This document shows, in pieces, positions 17,401 to 25,665 of a stretch of 64,000 bases of DNA. The stretch spans positions 87,357 to 151,356 of the forward strand of contig NZ_QDFZ01000014.1 of NCBI RefSeq assembly GCF_003347605.1. The letters run 5' to 3'. A program made the translations under genes and the position numbers. Origin of the DNA: Chryseobacterium sp. KLBC 52 (GTDB lineage Bacteria; Bacteroidota; Bacteroidia; Flavobacteriales; Weeksellaceae). The notes below the pieces were generated by a model. That model searched no databases. It saw only the letters and a program-made list of their open reading frames with translations, and had not been told where the DNA came from. Within the stretch, counting starts at the first letter, position 1; each line of letters starts with the position of its first letter.

Positions 17401-18855
17401 ATGAAAAACGATATTACATTCAAAGAATTAAAAAAATCCGGCTATACTCACAAAACAATTAATGAGGAAATCCAAGCCAATTTAATTGCCAGAATTAAAG
17501 CTAAAGAACCTGTATTTGAAGGACTTTGGGGCTATGAAGACACGGTAGTTCCCCAATTGAAAAAAGCCATTCTTGCCGGTCACCACATCAATTTATTGGG
17601 ACTGCGCGGCCAGGCAAAAACCAGGATTGCAAGAAGCATGGTTAATCTGCTTGATGAATATATGCCTATCGTAAAGGGGTCAGAAATTAATGACAGTCCT
17701 TTTCAGCCCATCTCAAAATTTGCCAAAGATCTGCTTGCTGAATTAGGAGATGAAACCCCAATTTCGTGGGTACACCGTTCTCATCGTTTCTACGAAAAAC
17801 TGGCTACTCCCGATGTGAATGTTGCAGATTTAATTGGTGATATAGATCCTATCAAAGCGGCTACGTTGAAACTACCCTATTCTGATGAACGTGTTTTACA
17901 TTACGGAATGATTCCGCGTGCCAACCGCTCTATTTTTGTTTTAAACGAATTGCCGGATCTGCAGGCCAGAATCCAGGTTTCCCTGTTTAATATTTTGCAG
18001 GAAGGAGATATTCAGATCCGTGGATTCCAGCTGAGAATGCCTCTTGATATTCAGTTTGTTTTCACAGCCAATCCGGAAGATTATACTAATAGAGGAAGTA
18101 TTGTAACTCCGTTGAAAGACAGAATCGGATCTCAGATCTTCACCCATTATCCAAAAACTATTGCTCTTGCAAAACAGATTACAGAGCAGGAAGCATTGAT
18201 TTCTGCTGAAGATAAAGCTCAGATTCAGATTCCTGATCTGGCGAAAGATCTTTTGGAAGAGGTTGCTTTTGCCGCCCGTATCAGCGAATATGTGGATGCA
18301 AAAAGCGGTGTCAGTGCACGCCTTACCATCAGCGCGATGGAAAACTTAATCGCTGCAGCCAAACTGCGTCTGATTGAATCCGGTGCAGAAAGAACCACTG
18401 TACGTCTGCTTGATTTTATGTCGATCATTCCATCGATCACAGGAAAAATTGAACTGGTCTATGAAGGAGAACAGGAAGGAGCTGATTACGTAGCCAAAAT
18501 CTTAATTGATAAAGCCGTAATGACTCAATTTGAAAGCCTGTTCCCACGCATTTCAAAACTGGAAAAAGAAGGGATCAAAACACCATACACTGAACTGATC
18601 AGATGGTTTAACAAAAATCATTTAGAACTTAATTACAATGATACGGATGAAGAATTTTATGCTAAACTTGATCAAATAGAACCCCTGACAACTGTAGTGG
18701 AAGAAAATGCTTCCGAATTGAGCAAAGAAGATCAGAATTTCTGCAAAGAACTGGTGCTATGGGCATTAACCATCAGCAATAAAATTGACAAATCTGAAAA
18801 TCAGAATGCATTCACTTTTGATTCTCCCGGGATCGGTCAATTTTTACGTAACTAA
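17401..18855 (+). CDS. MoxR-like AAA+ ATPase (chelatase-like)
   Basis: The 484-residue ATPase has Walker A GLRGQAKT (near residue 67), a Walker B-like strand IFVLNELPDLQ where Asn replaces the usual Asp before Glu, sensor 1 FTANPED and an arginine-containing LKDRIGSQ segment. This matches the MoxR/magnesium-chelatase subgroup, often annotated as sigma-54-interacting or magnesium chelatase. The C-terminal 150 residues are helical. It forms an operon with the VWA gene and probably acts with it as an ATP-driven complex in the cytoplasm. A clear terminator follows. Confidence 0.9.
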   Translation: MKNDITFKELKKSGYTHKTINEEIQANLIARIKAKEPVFEGLWGYEDTVVPQLKKAILAGHHINLLGLRGQAKTRIARSMVNLLDEYMPIVKGSEINDSPFQPISKFAKDLLAELGDETPISWVHRSHRFYEKLATPDVNVADLIGDIDPIKAATLKLPYSDERVLHYGMIPRANRSIFVLNELPDLQARIQVSLFNILQEGDIQIRGFQLRMPLDIQFVFTANPEDYTNRGSIVTPLKDRIGSQIFTHYPKTIALAKQITEQEALISAEDKAQIQIPDLAKDLLEEVAFAARISEYVDAKSGVSARLTISAMENLIAAAKLRLIESGAERTTVRLLDFMSIIPSITGKIELVYEGEQEGADYVAKILIDKAVMTQFESLFPRISKLEKEGIKTPYTELIRWFNKNHLELNYNDTDEEFYAKLDQIEPLTTVVEENASELSKEDQNFCKELVLWALTISNKIDKSENQNAFTFDSPGIGQFLRN

Positions 18856-18879
18856 AAATCAGTAAAATACTATAAAAGT

Positions 18880-18909
18880 AAAACCTTCAGTTCAGCTGAA
18901 GGTTTTTTA
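18880..18909 (+). terminator. Rho-independent terminator after ATPase gene
   Basis: AAAACCTTCAG (18880-18890) pairs with CTGAAGGTTTT (18896-18906) around a 5-base loop, followed by more T residues. Confidence 0.85.
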
Positions 18910-18935
18910 TTTGTTTCTGAAAGACTTTATCTCCA

Positions 18936-18966
18936 CCCTTGTCAAGGTTTAAAACCTTGACAAGGG
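18936..18966. repeat. REP-like perfect inverted repeat
   Basis: A 15-bp arm CCCTTGTCAAGGTTT is followed after one base by its exact reverse complement. It lies between convergent genes, just after the terminator. Short palindromes of this kind occur dispersed in Flavobacteriales; only one copy is seen in this window. Confidence 0.7.
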
Positions 18967-18983
18967 TACGATTATTTCAGACT

Positions 18984-19391
18984 TTATACCAGATTGTCAT
19001 TTTTAAGCACAGCAGAACCGAAAGGATTGTCAACCAGCCACAGCCACTCTCCATCTTCATTTCTTTTCAGGATACAGGAAGTATTGCCTGTCATATGAAT
19101 AGAATGTCCATCCGGAGCAGTTCCTGTTATTTCCCACTGATCCTGCCACATTGCCAGATCATTTACAACAGTGATATGTGGAGTTTCACCCTGAATATCC
19201 AGTTGTAAGCGGCAGATCTCATTCATTGCCCTTTCTATCTGCTCAAGCCCTCTCCACTCTCCTCCATCGCGGTCTATGTAGACTGCTTCAGGATGAAAAC
19301 AACTTAATGCTCCTTTTACATCTCCGTTTCTGATGCAATACCGAAAATAGGCTACAGCACCAGTTTCTGTTTTTCTATCAAATTCCTGCAT
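18984..19391 (-). CDS. SnoaL/NTF2-like (YybH-type) protein
   Basis: This 135-residue protein has the cone-shaped NTF2-like layout: an N-terminal helix pair (AYFRYCIRNGDVKGALSCF), then HPEAVYIDRDGGEW and late strands with WQDQWEITG and WLWLVDNPFG. Members include ketosteroid isomerase-like enzymes and ligand-binding proteins. Its ATG overlaps the stop of the upstream gene by one base (TAATG), which suggests coupled translation with the small membrane protein. Confidence 0.78.
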   Translation of the reverse strand: MQEFDRKTETGAVAYFRYCIRNGDVKGALSCFHPEAVYIDRDGGEWRGLEQIERAMNEICRLQLDIQGETPHITVVNDLAMWQDQWEITGTAPDGHSIHMTGNTSCILKRNEDGEWLWLVDNPFGSAVLKNDNLV

Positions 19392-19639
19392 TACTTTACA
19401 TTTCTGGAATCCATCTCCCTTTTCAAGCCTTTCTTACCTTTATTCCAGCTGTTGGCCACAAAAAAAGCAAGAAGTATCGGTAAAAAAGTAGTGAAACTGA
19501 TTCCTTTGGTTATGGTGCTGTAAATAGCAATTCCAGCCAGTACTCCCAGGATGATAGCATTCACAACATTTCTGGCTTCAATAGTTCTTTTTTTCTCTAT
19601 CAGCTCCTGATCCGTTAATTCTGACAAATCTTTTTCCAT
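19391..19639 (-). CDS. Small two-helix membrane protein
   Basis: An 82-residue protein of unknown function. The N-terminal 25 residues are charged and helical (LTDQELIEKKRTIEAR), followed by two hydrophobic helices at about residues 26-43 and 48-65 and a basic tail. Its stop codon overlaps the start of the downstream NTF2-like gene. Short proteins of this layout are common in Chryseobacterium; no function is known to me. Confidence 0.65.
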   Translation of the reverse strand: MEKDLSELTDQELIEKKRTIEARNVVNAIILGVLAGIAIYSTITKGISFTTFLPILLAFFVANSWNKGKKGLKREMDSRNVK

Positions 19640-19795
19640 ATTTAATAGTATTTCTTGGTTTTTCGTTTTAAAGCGGTAAAATTCATTTTTTTTAAATCTA
19701 TTTTTACCGAAAGCTAAATTACAATATTGTCAAGATATTTTTTTATTTCTTTTATTTGTAATTTATTTCATATCACCAGTTTCGGAAAAATTTCA

Positions 19796-20626
19796 ATGCT
19801 TATGGAAGACAACCTGAATTGTATTTACAGAGTTATCAATTTCATGGAAAAGAATTACGACCAGCCTGTTTCTGTAAAGGAACTGGAAGACATTTCTCAT
19901 TATTCTTACCGGAATATCCAGCGCATTTTCAAATACAGCTGTGGAGAGACAATAGGTGCTTTCCAACAGAGGCTGAAGGTAGAAAACGCCTATAAACGGA
20001 TTCTTTATACTCAGGAAAATCTTACCTCCATTGCCATTGAAGTCGGTTTTGCCAATATCGCTTCCTTTTCCAAAGCTTTTAAACAACATTTTGGGATTTC
20101 CCCTAAAGCGGCAAGACAAAGCAAGGAACAACTCCTTTGTGGAGGTGCCATCATTCCTATCACCTCAGCAGTCTTGCTGGAACCCGAAATTGTTTATCTG
20201 AAACCTGTCCAGGTCTATTATCAGAGCATTAACACCTATTATAATAATGAAGAAATTGAAGTGCTGTGGGAAAAGTTTATGGAAAATGATTTCCCTGACT
20301 CCGGGGTAGAATATTTTGGAGTTATAGCCGATGAACCATTAATAAAAACAGAAATCAACTGCCGCTATGATGCATGTTCATCTGTTCAATCCGGGAATAA
20401 AAAGCTTCCTTCAAAAATGATATTCGGAGGGAAATATGCCCGCTTTATCCATTCCGGAAGTTACGAAACAATAGACGACACGTATACGAAAATCTATTCC
20501 CGCTGGATTTTCAATTCAGATCTTGAATTCTCACACACTCCTATCATTGAAAAGTATGAAAATCATGCTGAAAATGAAGACGACCAGGAAAAACAGCTGA
20601 CCTATATTTTATTGCCCTTGAAGTAA
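19796..20626 (+). CDS. AraC-family regulator with GyrI-like effector domain
   Basis: The N-terminal 105 residues hold two AraC-type helix-turn-helix motifs (VSVKELEDISHYSYRNIQRI and LTSIAIEVGFANIASFSKAF), and the C-terminal 150 residues resemble a GyrI/BmrR-like small-molecule-binding domain ending in LTYILLPL. This is the Rob/SoxS-like domain order. The start at 19796 places the DNA-binding domain at the N-terminus; a longer frame from 19727 adds a hydrophobic stretch and would run across a TTTATTTG promoter-like sequence at 19751. An inverted repeat follows its stop and precedes the deiminase gene, a plausible target. Confidence 0.82.
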   Translation: MLMEDNLNCIYRVINFMEKNYDQPVSVKELEDISHYSYRNIQRIFKYSCGETIGAFQQRLKVENAYKRILYTQENLTSIAIEVGFANIASFSKAFKQHFGISPKAARQSKEQLLCGGAIIPITSAVLLEPEIVYLKPVQVYYQSINTYYNNEEIEVLWEKFMENDFPDSGVEYFGVIADEPLIKTEINCRYDACSSVQSGNKKLPSKMIFGGKYARFIHSGSYETIDDTYTKIYSRWIFNSDLEFSHTPIIEKYENHAENEDDQEKQLTYILLPLK

Positions 20627-20647
20627 GTTGTCAATTTGGGACAACTT
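20625..20647. promoter_or_regulatory. Inverted repeat between AraC regulator and deiminase gene
   Basis: AAGTTGTC (20625-20632) and GACAACTT (20640-20647) are perfect inverted arms around a 7-base spacer. The site ends 18 bases upstream of the -7 element at 20666 and may bind the neighbouring AraC-type regulator. It lacks the T run expected of a terminator. Confidence 0.45.
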
Positions 20648-20665
20648 TCAAAACTTTTGCTGATC

Positions 20666-20673
20666 TAATTTTG
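20666..20673 (+). promoter_or_regulatory. -7 promoter element (TAATTTTG) for deiminase gene
   Basis: Exact TAnnTTTG match 22 bases before the ATG at 20696. No TTG at the normal spacing was found, which fits an activator-dependent promoter. Confidence 0.5.
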
Positions 20674-20695
20674 CCCTGTTAAAAATAGATCAGTT

Positions 20696-21817
20696 ATGCA
20701 AAAAAAGAAAATCATGTTCCTGTTATTACCCGCTCTTTTACTTTCCTGTTCTCAGACAGATCCAATAGAGAATCCGGAAACATTGAACCCTGCAACAGCT
20801 CTTTATAAAATGCCTGAAGAGTCTGCAACCCATGAAGGAACCTGGCTTCAGTGGCCACACCAGTATCAGTACGGAACTACTTACCGAAACCGTCTGGATG
20901 CCACCTGGGTAGCCATGACCAAAGAGCTTGTGCAAAGTGAAAAAGTTCACATCATTGCTTATGACGGTGCAGAAAAGAGTCGTATTGTAGGGTTACTCAA
21001 CACTGCAGGAGTTCCTCTTACCAATATTAATTTCAAAATTTATCCGACAGATGATTTCTGGGTAAGAGATAATGGTCCTATTTATGTAAAAGACCAGAAC
21101 GGACAGTTGTTTATTCAGGATTGGGGATTTAACGGTTGGGGAAATAAGGCAGATTACAGCAAATGTAACGAAATTCCATCTAAAATATCAGCAGATACGA
21201 ATATTCCAAAAATCGATCTTAATTCAGTCATGATCAATGAAGGAGGAAGTGTGGAAATTGACGGAAACGGAGTGTTGATGGCTTGTAAAAGTTCTATCCT
21301 GAATAATAACAGAAATCCGGGAATGACACAACAACAGGCAGAAGCCATATTTACTAAAAACCTCGGAGTAACCAAATTTATTTGGCTGAATGGAAAAGCC
21401 GGTCTGGATATTACCGACATGCATATTGATGGGTTTGCCCGATTTGCCAATTCATCTACCATTATCACCATGAATCCGGACGATCTTAACTACTGGCAGG
21501 TTCCCAATGGAGATGTTGATAAACTGTATGATGCAACCACAAAAACCGGAGCTGCCTATCAGTTTGTAAAAGTGCCTCTAACAAGAAATGATGTGATCAC
21601 TACTTACGGGAAAAATGTAGGTCGCGCTTCATACATCAATTATTATATTGCCAATAACCGTGTATTGGTTCCTAATTATAATGACCCGAATGATGCGGTT
21701 GCCAACAACATCATCCAACAGCTGTACCCTGGCAAACAAGTAGTTGGGATTGATTGCCGTAATTTATTCGCCAATGGAGGAATGGTGCATTGTGTCACCC
21801 AGCAACAACCTCAATAA
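20696..21817 (+). CDS. Exported agmatine/peptidylarginine deiminase-family lipoprotein
   Basis: The 373-residue protein belongs to the agmatine deiminase/Porphyromonas-type peptidylarginine deiminase family. Active-site features are present: DDFWVRDNGP (Asp119-Asp120, Arg124), NEGGSVEIDG, His243-x-Asp245 in DMHIDGFARF, and catalytic Cys366 in NGGMVHCVTQQ. Unlike cytoplasmic agmatine deiminases it has a lipoprotein signal (lipobox LLLSC, Cys18), so it acts in the envelope, on agmatine or on protein arginine. It is preceded by an AraC-type regulator, an inverted repeat and a -7 element, and followed by a terminator. Confidence 0.88.
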   Translation: MQKKKIMFLLLPALLLSCSQTDPIENPETLNPATALYKMPEESATHEGTWLQWPHQYQYGTTYRNRLDATWVAMTKELVQSEKVHIIAYDGAEKSRIVGLLNTAGVPLTNINFKIYPTDDFWVRDNGPIYVKDQNGQLFIQDWGFNGWGNKADYSKCNEIPSKISADTNIPKIDLNSVMINEGGSVEIDGNGVLMACKSSILNNNRNPGMTQQQAEAIFTKNLGVTKFIWLNGKAGLDITDMHIDGFARFANSSTIITMNPDDLNYWQVPNGDVDKLYDATTKTGAAYQFVKVPLTRNDVITTYGKNVGRASYINYYIANNRVLVPNYNDPNDAVANNIIQQLYPGKQVVGIDCRNLFANGGMVHCVTQQQPQ

Positions 21818-21831
21818 AATAATCGTAAAAA

Positions 21832-21860
21832 TAAAGCCTGCTCATTTTCAGCAGGCTTTA
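21832..21860 (+). terminator. Rho-independent terminator after deiminase gene
   Basis: TAAAGCCTGCT (21832-21842) pairs with AGCAGGCTTTA (21850-21860) around a 7-base loop. Confidence 0.75.
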
Positions 21861-21943
21861 CTGATTCAGGGCTTCAGTCGTCAAAAAATAGCGTAAATTT
21901 GCTCTGTCCATCCCGAAAAAGATGGTTTTCTATTATACGTATT

Positions 21944-22885
21944 ATGAAAAAAACAGCACTTTCTTTATTGGTTCTTCTGAATATTGTTTGCCAGGCACAG
22001 AATTTTGATGTAATTCCCTTAGGAATCTATGGTGGTGAGCAGGAAGACAATTTATCAGCCTATCTGGTAGGCGCTCCAAAAGACAATGCATTTCTCTGCC
22101 TGGATGCCGGTACCGTAAATGCAGGAATCCGAAAAGCGATTGAACTGAAAAGTCTTGAGGGATCAGCAGAAACGGTTTTAAAGGATCAGATCAAAGGATA
22201 TTTTGTATCCCACGGTCATCTCGATCATTTGTCAGGACTTATCATCAATTCTCCGGCTGATTCTAAGAAATATATTTTCGCCATAGCTCCGGTTATTCAG
22301 ATTTTACAGAATCATTACTTTATTACAGATACCTGGATCAATTTTGCAGATCAGGGACAAAAACCTATTCTTGGAAAGTATCATTACAATGAGTTGCAGG
22401 CAGGAACTGAAATTCCCGCACCTAAAACTCCTTTTTTTATAACAGGTTATGAACTGAGCCACGTAAATCCATATAAAAGCAGTGCCGCTTTGGTAAGAAG
22501 AGAGAATCATTATCTGCTTTATCTGGGAGATACAGGTGCAGACCGTATAGAAAAATCTGACCGTCTGGATCAACTTTGGAATAGGACAGCTCCACTTGTT
22601 AAAAAAAGTCAGCTCAACACGATATTAATTGAAGTTTCTTTCCCCAACAGTCAGCCGGAACATCTGCTGTTCGGCCACCTTACTCCGAGTCTGCTGATTG
22701 AGGAATTGAGCAAACTCAAAGAAAAGACAGGACAAAGCAGCCTTGAGGGTCTCAATATCGTGGTTACTCACAGAAAACCTACAGGTGATAATCCTGAACT
22801 GATCAAAAAGGAACTATTGAAAAACAATCCTTTGAAAGTAAATTATATCTTCCCGGAACAAGGTAAAAAGATTAGTTTACCATAA
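21944..22885 (+). CDS. Exported class II 3',5'-cyclic-nucleotide phosphodiesterase
   Basis: The 313-residue protein has a signal peptide (cut near AQN, about residue 20) and a metallo-beta-lactamase-type core with SHGHLDHLSG (HxHxDH), then ELSHVN, LYLGDTGAD and IEVSFPN. These match class II phosphodiesterases such as yeast PDE1 and Vibrio CpdP, which split cAMP or cGMP with two metal ions. The exported location would act on nucleotides outside the cytoplasm. The ATG at 21944 begins the signal peptide; the upstream in-frame ATG at 21899 only adds 15 polar residues. Confidence 0.88.
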   Translation: MKKTALSLLVLLNIVCQAQNFDVIPLGIYGGEQEDNLSAYLVGAPKDNAFLCLDAGTVNAGIRKAIELKSLEGSAETVLKDQIKGYFVSHGHLDHLSGLIINSPADSKKYIFAIAPVIQILQNHYFITDTWINFADQGQKPILGKYHYNELQAGTEIPAPKTPFFITGYELSHVNPYKSSAALVRRENHYLLYLGDTGADRIEKSDRLDQLWNRTAPLVKKSQLNTILIEVSFPNSQPEHLLFGHLTPSLLIEELSKLKEKTGQSSLEGLNIVVTHRKPTGDNPELIKKELLKNNPLKVNYIFPEQGKKISLP

Positions 22886-22893
22886 CAACAAAT

Positions 22894-22928
22894 AAAAAGA
22901 TGAAGCCTGTTTTTGCTTCATCTTTTTT
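22894..22928 (+). terminator. Rho-independent terminator
   Basis: AAAAAGATGAAGC (22894-22906) pairs with GCTTCATCTTTTT (22915-22927), followed by T. Confidence 0.85.
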
Positions 22929-23037
22929 ATTTCAGATATTATCAGCTCTCTCAACAAACTTTAAAATACTGAAATACAACAATTTAAATACTTATAATTA
23001 AAATTATGAAGTTTTTTTATTGTTTAATTAATTTATC

Positions 23038-23057
23038 ATCGTAATATTGCAATATAA
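23038..23057 (+). promoter_or_regulatory. ArsR operator copy 1
   Basis: ATCGTAATATTGCAATATAA contains the perfect 12-bp palindrome ATATTGCAATAT (23044-23055). The identical 20-mer recurs at 23419-23438 before the next gene. It lies 10 bases upstream of the arsR ATG, as expected for autorepression. Confidence 0.8.
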
Positions 23058-23067
23058 AATTACAACA

Positions 23068-23397
23068 ATGGGAGTTACTAAAACAGAAATCTATACTGAC
23101 GAACAAAACAAGCTGGCTTCTCTGCTTAAAGTTTTGGGACATCCGGCAAGAATCGCTATTTTACAGTATATCATTAATCAAAAAGCATGTATCTGTAATG
23201 ATCTTGTTGAAGAACTTGGATTGGCTCAGGCAACGATCTCTCAGCATTTAAAAGAGCTGAAGAATATTGGAATCATCAAAGGTTCTATTGAAGGAAAATC
23301 TGTATGCTATTGTATTAATGAAAGCAACTGGAAACAGTTTCAAAATGAATTCAACCTGTTTTTTAATCAGGATGTTAGTATAAAACAATGCTGTTAG
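23068..23397 (+). CDS. arsR: ArsR-family metalloid-responsive repressor
   Basis: The 109-residue winged-helix protein has VLGHPARIAILQYI, the metal-site-like KACICNDLVEEL (Cys-x-Cys in helix alpha-3) and recognition helix AQATISQHLKEL. A CC pair sits at the C-terminus. The Cys-x-Cys position fits arsenite sensing. The ATG at 23068 is chosen because the upstream TTG frame starts inside the operator. It heads an arsenic resistance operon and an identical operator lies before the second gene, so it likely controls both promoters. Confidence 0.92.
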   Translation: MGVTKTEIYTDEQNKLASLLKVLGHPARIAILQYIINQKACICNDLVEELGLAQATISQHLKELKNIGIIKGSIEGKSVCYCINESNWKQFQNEFNLFFNQDVSIKQCC

Positions 23398-23418
23398 GGC
23401 ATTTTTTTGAACTGATAC

Positions 23419-23438
23419 ATCGTAATATTGCAATATAA
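23419..23438 (+). promoter_or_regulatory. ArsR operator copy 2
   Basis: Exact second copy of the 20-mer at 23038-23057, placed in the 76-base gap between arsR and the DUF6428 gene. It suggests a second regulated promoter for the three structural genes. Confidence 0.8.
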
Positions 23439-23473
23439 CATTATAAAATCATAACACTCAATTTTAATCTACT

Positions 23474-23947
23474 ATGAGACTATCAGAAATTAAAGAAATT
23501 CTCCCTACTCTGGAAAATGTTGAATTTCAATTAGAAAACGGAAATTTTGTCCCTGAACATTTCCATGTAACGGAAGTGGGACAGATTATAAAAAACTTCA
23601 TCGATTGCGGCGGAGTCATCAGAAATGAAAAAGTGGTCAACTTCCAGCTTTGGGATGCCGATGATTATGAACATCGTTTAAAACCTGGAAAACTGCTTCA
23701 TATCATTCAGCTTTCTGAAGAAAAGCTTGGGATAGAAGACAGCGAAATTGAAGTTGAATATCAGGGAGAAACCATTGGAAAATATGACCTTGAATTTAAC
23801 GGAAAAAACTTTGTACTGAAAAATAAAACAACAGCCTGCCTTGCTCAGGAAGCCTGCGGAATTCCTTCCGAAAAACAAAAGAAAAACCTGTCTGACTTAT
23901 CTGTAAACCCAGCATCAGCCTGCACTCCGGGATCAGGATGCTGCTAA
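23474..23947 (+). CDS. DUF6428 protein of the arsenic operon
   Basis: This 157-residue cytoplasmic protein matches DUF6428, a family found next to arsR/arsC/acr3 in Bacteroidota. The N-terminal part includes NFVPEHFHVTEVG with two His, and the C-terminus carries Cys residues in CLAQEACG and a final CTPGSGCC. Clustered Cys and His suggest arsenite or metal binding, but no function is established. It is 19 bases from the arsC-like gene and has its own ArsR operator upstream. Confidence 0.82.
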   Translation: MRLSEIKEILPTLENVEFQLENGNFVPEHFHVTEVGQIIKNFIDCGGVIRNEKVVNFQLWDADDYEHRLKPGKLLHIIQLSEEKLGIEDSEIEVEYQGETIGKYDLEFNGKNFVLKNKTTACLAQEACGIPSEKQKKNLSDLSVNPASACTPGSGCC

Positions 23948-23966
23948 TTAATTTTATTAAAATCTT

Positions 23967-24578
23967 ATGTATAAGGAATTATTAAACACGATTCAATCTC
24001 TGAAATGGGAAAATACAGATAGCGATAGAAAAGAGGTTCTTGAGCCATTGATCAGCTTTATCCAGCAAAAAGTGGATGATAACCAGGAAATCAACCTGAA
24101 TTTTATCTGCACTCACAATTCAAGACGAAGCCATCTGGCACAGATCTGGGCACAGGCAGCGGCTTCTTTCTTTACAATTCCGGAAGTCCGCTGCTATTCC
24201 GGTGGAACGGAGACAACGGCATTATTTCATAAGATTGCGGAAGTTTTAGCAGAACAGGGTTTTTCAATTTTCAGCATTGCTGATACAACCAATCCTGTAT
24301 ATGCTGTAAAATATGATGATAACAGCCTTCCGATCATTGGCTTTTCTAAAAAATATGACAGCCCGTTCAATCCTGTATCCGGTTTTGCAGCAATTATGAC
24401 CTGTTCGCAGGCAGATGGCGGATGTCCTTTTATTCCCGGTGCGGAAAAGAGAATTCCGATCACATTTGAAGATCCTAAGATTTCAGATCATACTCCGGAA
24501 CAGGCAGCTGTTTATGCTGAAAGAAGTTTACAAATTGCAGAAGAGATGTTCTATGTTTTCTCTAAAATCAAAAAATAA
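23967..24578 (+). CDS. arsC: Arsenate reductase-like low-molecular-weight phosphatase family protein
   Basis: The 203-residue protein has the phosphatase/arsenate reductase P-loop [13 protein letters not shown], with Cys48 and Arg54 in CX5R. Later Cys residues in [12 protein letters not shown] resemble the redox pair used by thioredoxin-linked arsenate reductases. It is longer at the N-terminus than the 130-residue classical ArsC. It probably reduces arsenate to arsenite for export by the next gene, two bases downstream. Protein phosphatase activity is the alternative. Confidence 0.85.
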   Translation: MYKELLNTIQSLKWENTDSDRKEVLEPLISFIQQKVDDNQEINLNFICTHNSRRSHLAQIWAQAAASFFTIPEVRCYSGGTETTALFHKIAEVLAEQGFSIFSIADTTNPVYAVKYDDNSLPIIGFSKKYDSPFNPVSGFAAIMTCSQADGGCPFIPGAEKRIPITFEDPKISDHTPEQAAVYAERSLQIAEEMFYVFSKIKK

Positions 24579-24580
24579 TC

Positions 24581-25612
24581 ATGCAGCCCAGATTAAAATT
24601 TCTTGACCGCTATCTTACCTTATGGATCTTTCTGGCTATGGGGACAGGAATTGCTTTGGGACATTTTTTCCCGGCCATTCCTACTATTATTAATTCACAG
24701 TCAGTGGGTACTACTAATATTCCTCTGGCTATCGGACTTATTTTGATGATGTATCCGCCATTGGCTAAGGTTGATTATTCTCTTCTGCCATTGGTTTTTA
24801 ACGATAAAAAAGTAATCGGAATTTCTTTATTGCTCAACTGGATTATTGGTCCGGTTCTGATGTTTGGTCTTGCCATTCTTTTTTTAAGAAATGAACCAGA
24901 TTATATGTCAGGATTAATCCTCATTGGACTGGCCAGATGTATTGCCATGGTTATCGTGTGGAATGATCTTGCCAAAGGAAACAGAGAATATGCAGCATTA
25001 TTGGTGGCTTTAAACAGCATCTTTCAGGTGCTTACTTACAGTTTTCTGGTTTGGCTTTTTATCAATGTACTTCCCAATCAACTCGGTCTGGCAAGCTTTA
25101 ATGTCAACGTTTCTATGCAGGATATCACAGAAAGTGTACTGATCTATCTCGGGATTCCCTTTCTGGCAGGTTTTCTCACCCGTTATTTTCTGATCCAATC
25201 AAAAGGTGCGGACTGGTACAACAGAAAATTCGTACCTAAGATCTCTCCTGTGACATTGTATGCTTTATTATTGACCATCGTACTGATGTTTAGCTTAAAA
25301 GGTTCCACAATACTGGAATTGCCAATGGATGTCATTAAGATAGCAATCCCATTGGTGATCTATTTTGTTCTGATGTTTTTTGTAAGTTTTATGCTCAACA
25401 AAACATTGAAGATACCTTACGATAAAAATGCATCTATAGCCTTTACCGCTACCGGAAATAATTTTGAACTGGCTATTGCAGTGGCCATCTCGGTCTTTGG
25501 CATTCATTCACCACAGGCATTTGTAGGCGTGATTGGTCCATTGGTAGAGGTTCCGGTGTTGATACTTCTGGTAAGAGCCAGTTTATTTATGAAAAAGAAA
25601 TGGTATCACTAA
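24581..25612 (+). CDS. acr3: ACR3-family arsenite efflux transporter
   Basis: The 343-residue inner-membrane protein has about ten hydrophobic helices and the ACR3 signatures [16 protein letters not shown] (Cys120, the conserved thiol needed for arsenite transport), [12 protein letters not shown] and a late [14 protein letters not shown]. It exports arsenite using the proton-motive force. The gene starts two bases after the arsC-like stop and ends the operon, followed by a strong terminator. Confidence 0.94.
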   Translation: MQPRLKFLDRYLTLWIFLAMGTGIALGHFFPAIPTIINSQSVGTTNIPLAIGLILMMYPPLAKVDYSLLPLVFNDKKVIGISLLLNWIIGPVLMFGLAILFLRNEPDYMSGLILIGLARCIAMVIVWNDLAKGNREYAALLVALNSIFQVLTYSFLVWLFINVLPNQLGLASFNVNVSMQDITESVLIYLGIPFLAGFLTRYFLIQSKGADWYNRKFVPKISPVTLYALLLTIVLMFSLKGSTILELPMDVIKIAIPLVIYFVLMFFVSFMLNKTLKIPYDKNASIAFTATGNNFELAIAVAISVFGIHSPQAFVGVIGPLVEVPVLILLVRASLFMKKKWYH

Positions 25613-25626
25613 TCTTATTATTAAAT

Positions 25627-25658
25627 AAAAAGCATCACCGAAACAGTGATGCTTTTTT
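25627..25658. terminator. Rho-independent terminator after ars operon
   Basis: AAAAAGCATCAC (25627-25638) pairs with GTGATGCTTTTTT (25646-25658) around CGAAACA. It can work in both directions between convergent genes. Confidence 0.88.
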
Positions 25659-25665
25659 ATGGATA

